Below are positions 54,501-61,398 of a stretch of 64,000 bases of DNA, piece by piece. Within the stretch, counting starts at the first letter, position 1, and every line of letters begins with the position of its first letter. Source of the stretch: Rhodobacteraceae bacterium Araon29 (lineage in GTDB: Bacteria > Pseudomonadota > Alphaproteobacteria > Rhodobacterales > Rhodobacteraceae); NCBI GenBank assembly GCA_039640505.1, contig CP046865.1, positions 2,657,501-2,721,500 on the forward strand, written 5' to 3'. The notes beneath the pieces were generated by a model, which did not search any database, was not told the origin of the DNA, and worked only from the letters and a program-made list of their open reading frames with translations. Made by a program: the position numbers and the translations under genes.

Positions 54501-57500
54501 ATGAAACCAAATTTTGCCCTTTCCCTGTCTTTTGACAGTATATCGCTGCTGCAGCGGGCCGAAACAGGCTGGTCTGTACTCGGCAATGTCAACTTTCAAA
54601 AAGATGACCTTACCCCCAAAATGGGCAGGTTGCGAAAGCAGGCGCTCGGCTTGGATCCAAGCGCGGCGCAAGTGAAGCTCGTAATCCCAAACGAGCAAAT
54701 AAAATATATGACTTTGGCTCGCCCAAAAAATGCTTTGATCGATGATATAGAAGCTTTGATCAATGCCCATTTGAAAAATGCGACACCCTATCAATTATCC
54801 GAGTTACGGTTTGACTGGGCCACCACGCAGGACAGTATTTTTGTAGCAGCCGTGGCGATTGAAACCCTTCAGGAGGCTGAAGCCTTTGCTCAGAGCTGTG
54901 AATTTAAGCCATTGGGTAATGTTGCCATCCCCCCCAAGGACAGTTTTATAGGCGAAGCCTTTTTTGGCAGTGCTGAAGGCGACCGCCGCCGCATGGAGTG
55001 CGATGAGCAAGCCATTGTCATCCTACCTAATCCAGAGTTAATTGCCGCCCCTTTACCTCGGCAACCGGTGCAAAGCTCTGTCGCACAAAGCTCAGTGGAG
55101 ATACAAACTGACAAAACAACCGATGCACCTCAGCCCCCAGAGGAATTGGTTTTTCGAAGTCAACGCGATAGCGCGCTTGACGAGCAAACGCCCATCTCTG
55201 CAACAGAAAAACAAAAACACACCTTGATAGCCCCGCAGGTCACTCTTGATCCTAGATATGCTGCAAGCTTGATAGTTTCCGCGCCGCTTGATATTGGCAG
55301 AACCGCTGTAGAGTGGGCGTCCCATGGGATTAAATCGACGCTACAGCAATCCGGTAGCGGCCTACACGCATTGCGAAAGGCGTTTATCAATTCTGTCCAA
55401 TCGATTGATTTTAGCGGTCTTCAAAGAGCAAGACAGCAATTTAAACAAGAGCTGGTAAGAAATGCCAACGGCGCAAAAAAATATCGCGCCGAGTTACATA
55501 AACAGCAAAGACAATTGCGCCGGCAAGCGCAGAGCTTTGTTACCAAAAGCCATGCAGATATCAAAGCATGGTGGCTTGAGGCACAAAATAACCTTAAGCT
55601 TTCAGAAGACTTAAAACGAACCATTAAGCCGTTTTGGCCAGTTCTCCTTTTGGCCCCTGTGATTTTAGTGGCAGTCGCGATCGCGGCCTATTCCCTTTAT
55701 AAACCCCAATTCTCTTACGGCACGGAAGACTGGGCTGACTTAGACGCCGCACCAGACATCCTGGTAAAAATTGAGGCTTCGACATTAGGTGCACGGCAAC
55801 TTTCACTGGGACAATCCGCTTTTCCCGGTCAGGTCACACCAAATACTGCCCCCAAAATCGCAAATCTTAGCCCAGTTTTCCTTCCAGGTTCGGCCAAAGT
55901 GATGAACCGGCCTTCCAAACCAAAAACTGTGATTACCGATGACAGTTTCAATCTTGATCTAAAAGCTCTAGATGAGCTTCCGCGTATCGATTACGCTCTC
56001 GGGGTTGAACGGCTGGATCAACCGATATCAGGCGCCGCTCAAACGGCCCCAACGCTTTCTTGGCAAACTCTGGCCTTATTTGATAGCAATCGAGAATTGG
56101 TCCCGCTTGAAAGACCAGACAGAAAACCAAACGAACCAACTCGGCCTGACACTCTGCGCGGCCTCTACAAACCAATGCCAGAATGGCCAACTGCCCCAAT
56201 GCCGCCAACGGGGACAAACTGGGATTTCATCGGAGCTATTTACAGCGCGGCGCGAGATCCTGCGGTAACTGTAAAAGATATCACAGCTTTACCCGATAGC
56301 GCCAACCTGCGCCCCGACAGTAACTTTTTGCTCCCCTTCTTGGGGCTGTCATCTCATAATCCCAAAATGGGCCATGATACAGCAAGCATCCTTCGCAGCA
56401 TACCAGTGGCGCCAGTCCCGCCCGCAGATATGGGCTGGGACTATTTGGGCGATCTTTACATTGCCTCGATTGATCCACCCGTTGAGGTCTATGATGCAAT
56501 CGCATTGCCTGATAGCGCCGGACTACTGCCTGACCCCAACTTTATCCGTCCACTGGCATTGTCATTTGCAACAGCAGCGCTTGGTGCAGATGATCTGCAG
56601 GTAGTTGAGGAACTTCCAAACAAGACCATTGCAGAGAATATAACGGATAATTTGCGCCCAACAGCAAATACTGAAAGTGATGCCGCCGTTCTTCCACAAG
56701 AGATTGCCGCGTTGGACACCTCTAAACTTAAACCAGAAACTCAAACGCCCTTTGACAGGTCGCTCCGCACCCCTCTGTCAACAGAAGTTGATCTATTAGA
56801 GGACGGATCAAGCCCTCCGGATGCACAAGCCAATACAACATCAGATGACGGACAGGTTTCTCTTCTTGAGCCAAAACCCCAAAACTCTCCTCTCATACCT
56901 GATCGGCCCAATATGGTGCCAGAGCCAAGCGCAGAGAATGTGCCATTGTTGACAGTGACGGGCATCCCGCTGGTCACGGTTCGCCCCCCACAGCGGCCCA
57001 GTAGCCTGAAGACTCCAGATCAAAAAGCACAAGAGGCGTTGGCTGCCTTGGCCCTCTTGCGACCCAAAGTTAGACCCGCAGAGGCCGTTGCGGCCATCAA
57101 GCCGCTGCCATTCGAACAGCCACTCTCGGCTTCACTACGCCCCAAAAGTCGGCCACTTGATTTGGAAACCACGCAAGGCATCAATTTTTTATCCCGCCTC
57201 TTGAGCACCATAAGCGAGGGCGACGAAGCCGAGGTTGGCTCAGGCGCAGGCACAGAGCCTAGCAATGCTTTGGTGCGCAAACAGGCCACTCTGAAAAGGG
57301 TGCTTGATCTTCGTCAGGTAAACCTGATCGGGGTTTTTGGCACCAAAAGCACACGGCGGGCTTTGATCCGGTTGAAAAGTGGCCGCCGCGTGATGGTTGA
57401 AGTGGGCGATCGGTTGGATGGTGGACGCGTGGCCGCAATCGCAAAAAATGAGCTGCGTTATATCAAAAGCGGCGAGAACATAACCCTTTCACTACCGCGC

Positions 57501-57506
57501 GGTTGA
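54501..57506 (+). CDS. Large membrane protein with GspL/PilM-like N-terminus and PilP/GspC-like C-terminus
   Basis: A 1001-residue single-pass membrane protein; the family occurs in roseobacters, often with a misleading label. Residues 1-160 look like a GspL/PilM actin-like cytoplasmic start (FALSLSFDSISLLQRAETGW, VKLVIPNEQIKYMTLARP, TPYQLSELRFDW). A basic stretch leads to one helix at about 377-400 (FWPVLLLAPVILVAVAIAAY). The periplasmic part is Pro/Ser-rich and contains two copies of a 40-residue unit 72 residues apart (Trp574 and Trp646). Residues about 935-1001 (LRQVNLIGVFG, then GRRVMVEVGDRLDGGRVAAI) resemble PilP/GspC homology regions. A secretion or pilus assembly scaffold is inferred. 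No partner genes are adjacent. Confidence 0.6.
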   Translation: MKPNFALSLSFDSISLLQRAETGWSVLGNVNFQKDDLTPKMGRLRKQALGLDPSAAQVKLVIPNEQIKYMTLARPKNALIDDIEALINAHLKNATPYQLSELRFDWATTQDSIFVAAVAIETLQEAEAFAQSCEFKPLGNVAIPPKDSFIGEAFFGSAEGDRRRMECDEQAIVILPNPELIAAPLPRQPVQSSVAQSSVEIQTDKTTDAPQPPEELVFRSQRDSALDEQTPISATEKQKHTLIAPQVTLDPRYAASLIVSAPLDIGRTAVEWASHGIKSTLQQSGSGLHALRKAFINSVQSIDFSGLQRARQQFKQELVRNANGAKKYRAELHKQQRQLRRQAQSFVTKSHADIKAWWLEAQNNLKLSEDLKRTIKPFWPVLLLAPVILVAVAIAAYSLYKPQFSYGTEDWADLDAAPDILVKIEASTLGARQLSLGQSAFPGQVTPNTAPKIANLSPVFLPGSAKVMNRPSKPKTVITDDSFNLDLKALDELPRIDYALGVERLDQPISGAAQTAPTLSWQTLALFDSNRELVPLERPDRKPNEPTRPDTLRGLYKPMPEWPTAPMPPTGTNWDFIGAIYSAARDPAVTVKDITALPDSANLRPDSNFLLPFLGLSSHNPKMGHDTASILRSIPVAPVPPADMGWDYLGDLYIASIDPPVEVYDAIALPDSAGLLPDPNFIRPLALSFATAALGADDLQVVEELPNKTIAENITDNLRPTANTESDAAVLPQEIAALDTSKLKPETQTPFDRSLRTPLSTEVDLLEDGSSPPDAQANTTSDDGQVSLLEPKPQNSPLIPDRPNMVPEPSAENVPLLTVTGIPLVTVRPPQRPSSLKTPDQKAQEALAALALLRPKVRPAEAVAAIKPLPFEQPLSASLRPKSRPLDLETTQGINFLSRLLSTISEGDEAEVGSGAGTEPSNALVRKQATLKRVLDLRQVNLIGVFGTKSTRRALIRLKSGRRVMVEVGDRLDGGRVAAIAKNELRYIKSGENITLSLPRG

Positions 57507-57729
57507 TCAACGCGCCACCAGTTCTCAATTGGTAGTCTGTTCGCTTTCAATCGCCTCAGAAAAACCTTAAAATTACCTTCGCCAAACTCATCCTTGCCTT
57601 TGTATTTCTTACGGCAGGTCACAATCTGACCTGTCTCGGCCCAATCTTCATGAAGCGGAATTCAAATATAGACATAGGGCGAGGTATGGATACGGCTGAC
57701 CTGATTGATATATTTGCCCTCAATATAAA
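57507..57729 (-). pseudogene. Remnant of an unidentified protein-coding gene
   Basis: On the minus strand, one frame reads GKYINQVSRIHTSPYVYI, then a TGA at 57662-57664, then IPLHEDWAETGQIVTCRKKY, then GKDEFGEGNFKVFLRRLKAN and RLPIENWWRVDQ. Codon choice and amino-acid composition look like real protein, not noise, but the frame is interrupted by the stop and closed upstream by a TGA beside a run of nine T. I cannot identify the family. The rest of the gap, 57730-58008, shows no supported gene. Confidence 0.35.
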
Positions 57730-58008
57730 AAAAAATTCATAAAGTTGAGACGTTTTTTACAAAGGGATAATGGGTCAATTGATTGACATGGCACAAGCTT
57801 GCATCGGTTCGGTTTAGAGTGGCAATCCGCCGAGGGTCTTCGCGAAAGAGAGAGTTATGGCGACACTAATCCACAAAGTAGACAAGTGATCCAAACAATG
57901 CCATGAATGGCTACCAAACGGTCTTTTACCATTGTTATCAAAGGGTTTTGCACCGCATTTTCAGTACAAGCAAAGCTACGCTTGGCATTGGCCACGCATT
58001 AGAAAAAA

Positions 58009-59025
58009 TTACCCGTCGGCAACCCCAGCTTCTGCAAAAGTGGCCATGCCTGAGTGACAAGCCACAGCAGCTTGCAACATACTGATTGCCAGCGCCGCGC
58101 CAGAGCCTTCGCCCAGCCGCATATCCATAGACAGAAGTGGTTTTTTATCAATCTGATCGAGGATCGCTTTATGCGCCGCCTCTGCACTAACATGGCCTGC
58201 CACTGCGTGATCCAAAGCTCCGGGCACCGCATGGGCCAATGAAGCGGCAGCCGCAGTGCAAATGAACCCGTCAAGTATGACTGGAATCCGAAGCATCCGC
58301 GCGTGGGCAATTGCCCCAACCATGGCCGCCAGTTCACGCCCACCAAGGCACCGCAACGCTTCAAGCCCATTGCCAGCGGCCTGAGGATTAGCGTTAAGAC
58401 CTGCCTCAATGACCTTTGCTTTGCGTGATAGGCCGGCGTCATCAACGCCAGTTCCGCGGCCTGCCCAGTCTGCGCCAGAGCCGCCGTAAAGTGCCAGCGC
58501 AATCGCCGCTGCCGATGTGGTGTTGCCAATACCCATCTCGCCTGTGACCAGTAAATCGCTTGTCTTATCAACAGCGGCCCAGCCGGTTTTTAGCGCCTCA
58601 ACGCATTCATCTTCGCTCATCGCCGGGCCTTGGGTGAAATCAGCGGTTGGCCTGTCCAATTGCAGCGCATGCACATCAAGTCGCGCCCCGAAGCAAGAGG
58701 ATAACTGATTGATCGCCGCGCCACCTGATTGAAAATTCAGCACCATTTGTTCGGTGACTTCGGCCGGAAAGGCAGAAATGCCCTGCGCTGTCACCCCGTG
58801 GTTGCCAGCAAAAATTACCACTTGCGGCGCAGTGAGTTGCGGCTTGGGGGTTCCGCGCCAGCCAGCATACCAAATCGCCAGATCTTCCAGACGGCCCAAT
58901 GCGCCGGGGGGTTTGGTCAACTGTCCATTGCGGTCACGGGCTGCTTCTAGAGCTTGGCTATCAATTTCAGGGGCTTGCTGAAGAACTGAGAAAAATTCTG
59001 CGAGGGACGAAAATGATGCAGTCAT
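58009..59025 (-). CDS. cobT: Nicotinate-nucleotide--dimethylbenzimidazole phosphoribosyltransferase, CobT
   Basis: Makes alpha-ribazole phosphate for the lower ligand of cobalamin. The 338-residue protein contains [36 protein letters not shown] and [20 protein letters not shown], which are CobT signatures, and a C-terminal [13 protein letters not shown] segment that holds a catalytic glutamate. The gene is divergent from cobS with 96 bases between; no B12 riboswitch was seen in that gap. This pairing of the two lower-ligand genes is standard in Rhodobacterales. Confidence 0.94.
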   Translation of the reverse strand: MTASFSSLAEFFSVLQQAPEIDSQALEAARDRNGQLTKPPGALGRLEDLAIWYAGWRGTPKPQLTAPQVVIFAGNHGVTAQGISAFPAEVTEQMVLNFQSGGAAINQLSSCFGARLDVHALQLDRPTADFTQGPAMSEDECVEALKTGWAAVDKTSDLLVTGEMGIGNTTSAAAIALALYGGSGADWAGRGTGVDDAGLSRKAKVIEAGLNANPQAAGNGLEALRCLGGRELAAMVGAIAHARMLRIPVILDGFICTAAAASLAHAVPGALDHAVAGHVSAEAAHKAILDQIDKKPLLSMDMRLGEGSGAALAISMLQAAVACHSGMATFAEAGVADG

Positions 59026-59121
59026 TGCTTTTGCCTTGTTGTTGGCTTCAATCTAACGCTATGTACAACACTCAGAAACCTTAACAAGTGAAATCAAGGC
59101 ATCTTTAGGACTGAAGGCGAC

Positions 59122-59883
59122 ATGGCCCAACTTTGGCGTAAAACTTGGTGGCTTGATCTCATGGTGGTGCTCAGCCTGCTGACCCGCATACCGATCAAAG
59201 TGCCAGAAAACGCCTATGATCGCCAAGCCGAAGCCGTGTGGGCCTATGGGCTCATCGGGATGCTATGGGCCGCTATTGTTTGGCTTGGATGCATGGTGGG
59301 ATTTTTGCTTGGACTGCCACCCATGGTGGCGGCGCTCATTGGTCTGGCTTTAGGGGTCATTTTAACTGGCGCCATGCATGAAGATGGGCTCGCAGATAGC
59401 GCCGACGGGCTTTGGGGTGGACACGATCCAGCCCGCCGCCTTGAGATTATGAAAGACAGCGCAATTGGCAGCTACGGTGTTCTAGCACTGGTAATAAGTT
59501 TTGCCTTGCGCTGGGGGCTTTTGGTGGGCCTGTTAGAGGCGGAATTTGCCATGGGCGGGTTGATGATCGCAGCGGTTATTGGCCGCGCCCTGATGGCAGT
59601 GGTGATGGCCAACCTACCCCATGCACGCCATGATGGGCTGTCACACAGCGTCGGGCGGCCCGATTTTCAGCCCGCCTATGCGGGCCTTGCCTTAGCGGTA
59701 GTCATTGGTTTGGTTTTCGGCGGGTTTTCCGGATTGCTGGCCTGCGCAGTTGCCGCACTAACGGCTTGGGCCTGCGCACGTATCGCGCTTGCAAAAATAG
59801 GTGGTCAAACCGGCGATATTCTGGGCGCGACTGGCCAGTTGACAGAGCTTGTTGCCCTGATGGTTTTACTGGCCTGCGCTTAA
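59122..59883 (+). CDS. cobS: Adenosylcobinamide-GDP ribazoletransferase, CobS (cobalamin synthase)
   Basis: Inner-membrane enzyme of 253 residues that joins adenosylcobinamide-GDP with alpha-ribazole to finish cobalamin. About six to seven helices are visible. The active-site motif HEDGLADSADGLWGG carries the Asp pair that binds magnesium. The late segment GGQTGDILGATGQLTEL is also diagnostic. It is convergent with carD after a 28-base gap. Confidence 0.93.
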   Translation: MAQLWRKTWWLDLMVVLSLLTRIPIKVPENAYDRQAEAVWAYGLIGMLWAAIVWLGCMVGFLLGLPPMVAALIGLALGVILTGAMHEDGLADSADGLWGGHDPARRLEIMKDSAIGSYGVLALVISFALRWGLLVGLLEAEFAMGGLMIAAVIGRALMAVVMANLPHARHDGLSHSVGRPDFQPAYAGLALAVVIGLVFGGFSGLLACAVAALTAWACARIALAKIGGQTGDILGATGQLTELVALMVLLACA

Positions 59884-59911
59884 TCTTTTACAGTGGTCGC
59901 TTGGGCCAAAC

Positions 59912-60421
59912 TTAGGCTGCGCGCGATACCAGCACATCATCAACTTTTTTAACCGCTGCAGCTTCGTCCCCGTCTTCGACAGCCGCGACCTCGCGGGTCA
60001 AACGTTCAAGCGCCGCCTCATAAAGCTGGCGCTCAGAGTAGCTTTGCTCACGCTGATCATCGTTGCGGTGCAGGTCGCGCACCACTTCGGCGATGGCAAT
60101 CAAGTCGCCAGAGTTAATCTTTTGCTCATATTCCTGGGCCCGGCGCGACCACATGGCACGCTTTACCTTGGCCTTGCCTTTCAGGGTCGTCATGGCTTTG
60201 AGGATCACATCAGGCGAGCTGAGAGGGCGCATGCCAATTTCAGTTGCCTTATGGGTTGGCACCCGCAATGTCATTTTGTCCTTTTCAAAAGAAATCACAA
60301 AAAGTTCGAGCGAAATTCCAGCAATTTCTTGTTCTTCAATGGAAATAATTTTTCCCACCCCATGCGCTGGGTACACCACGTACTCGTCTGGAGAGAACTC
60401 GGATTTCTTAGACTTCGACAT
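59912..60421 (-). CDS. carD: CarD-family transcriptional regulator
   Basis: A 169-residue RNA-polymerase-binding protein. The N-terminal RID domain (about 9-70) holds EYVVYPAHGVGKIISIEEQE and LFVISFEKDKMTLRVPTHKA, which contacts the polymerase beta subunit. The C-terminal helical DNA-binding part (RAMWSRRAQEYEQKINSGD) stabilises open promoter complexes in actinobacteria and Rhodobacter. The upstream 206-base gap to the ferredoxin gene holds its promoter. Confidence 0.93.
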   Translation of the reverse strand: MSKSKKSEFSPDEYVVYPAHGVGKIISIEEQEIAGISLELFVISFEKDKMTLRVPTHKATEIGMRPLSSPDVILKAMTTLKGKAKVKRAMWSRRAQEYEQKINSGDLIAIAEVVRDLHRNDDQREQSYSERQLYEAALERLTREVAAVEDGDEAAAVKKVDDVLVSRAA

Positions 60422-60627
60422 TTACTTTCCCCTTTTACGTCGCTTTAACACGACGAAACACCGACAGAGGCTTTGCTTTCCTCTGCTGGATGTTAAAACA
60501 GCTGACCAAAAAGTTATGCGGCGTAAATTTTGACTGCCCGCCAAATTGGTTATTTTCATTTGTGACAATAATATAACATAAAATTTAACTGATTCCTAGC
60601 GGACACAAACCAACGATAATCCCCAGG

Positions 60628-60966
60628 CTAACCGCCTTCGCCTGCGGCCTCTGAAAAATATTTTTCAAGCTTGCCAGTTTCACCGTCGCGCTCTTCCGCC
60701 TCAGGCAGCGGATCTTTTTTGGTAATAATCACTGGCCACATTTCCGAGTACTTGCGATTAAATTCCACCCATTTTTCCATATCCGGTTCCGTATCCGGGC
60801 GAATGGCATCGGCCGGGCATTCAGGTTCGCAAACACCGCAATCAATGCATTCATCTGGATGGATCACCAACATGTTTTCACCTTCATAAAAACAATCGAC
60901 CGGACAGACTTCTACGCAGTCGGTATATTTGCAGGCAATACAACTATCATTCACGATATAGGTCAT
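60628..60966 (-). CDS. fdxA: Seven-iron ferredoxin, FdxA
   Basis: A 112-residue ferredoxin. The cysteine pattern matches Azotobacter FdI: Cys9, Cys17 and Cys50 for a [3Fe-4S] cluster, and Cys21, Cys40, Cys43 and Cys46 for a [4Fe-4S] cluster, in [17 protein letters not shown] and [16 protein letters not shown]. Two further cysteines (12, 25) are also kept. A C-terminal tail of about 50 residues is mostly helical and charged. It may supply electrons to several oxidoreductases. It lies 55 bases downstream of the HslR gene. Confidence 0.92.
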   Translation of the reverse strand: MTYIVNDSCIACKYTDCVEVCPVDCFYEGENMLVIHPDECIDCGVCEPECPADAIRPDTEPDMEKWVEFNRKYSEMWPVIITKKDPLPEAEERDGETGKLEKYFSEAAGEGG

Positions 60967-61021
60967 TGGGGGTTATCCAGATTTCAGGCAATTCTGAACT
61001 TAGCTAATCTACAGACCCGCG

Positions 61022-61396
61022 TCATTCAAGCATCTGATCGCGCATAAGTCCGATCCTGCGACGATTCTGCTTGGTTGGGCGACCTTTTCCCTCGAATCGG
61101 GGCGCTTGAGGATCGATTTTTTGCACAGGCGTGTGATCATGGTACAATGTTTGCGCCTCAACCGCGGGTCCGCGGCGCTCACCAAGACCAAGCACCTCAA
61201 CCTCTCGCTCGATCCGACCTTGGGCAAAGCGCAAGCGATCCCCGATACGAACAGTTGTTGCTGATTTGGATGTTTTTTTGCCGTTTACCCGCACGTGGCC
61301 AGCAGAAACAACTTTGCTCGCCAAGCTGCGGGTTTTGAAAAACCGTGCATGCCAGAGCCACTTGTCGACCCGCAATTTCTGCTCAGGGGCCAGCAA
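61022..61396 (-). CDS. hslR: S4-domain RNA-binding protein, HslR (heat-shock protein 15) family
   Basis: A 124-residue protein. The S4 domain (about 9-70) reads LRVDKWLWHARFFKTRSLAS then VSAGHVRVNGKKTSKSATTV. The C-terminal tail is basic. In E. coli HslR rescues stalled 50S subunits that carry nascent chain and tRNA. The start is a TTG at 61396, five bases after AAGGAG and 2 bases after the helicase stop, so it is translationally coupled to the helicase. The same pair recurs in many alphaproteobacteria as I recall it. Confidence 0.88.
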   Translation of the reverse strand: MLAPEQKLRVDKWLWHARFFKTRSLASKVVSAGHVRVNGKKTSKSATTVRIGDRLRFAQGRIEREVEVLGLGERRGPAVEAQTLYHDHTPVQKIDPQAPRFEGKGRPTKQNRRRIGLMRDQMLE

Positions 61397-61398
61397 GC

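Noticed and set aside
57789-57803. Sigma-54-like promoter (TGGCAC then TTGCA)
   Set aside because: The spacing between the GG and GC doublets is nine bases, not the required ten, and no plausible gene lies downstream on that strand.
57857-57889. Ten-codon frame with a ribosome-binding-like GAGAG ahead of it
   Set aside because: Too short to support without conservation; no role or partner gene visible.
59026-59121. Cobalamin riboswitch between cobT and cobS
   Set aside because: The gap is only 96 bases and no B12-box-like word was seen on either strand.
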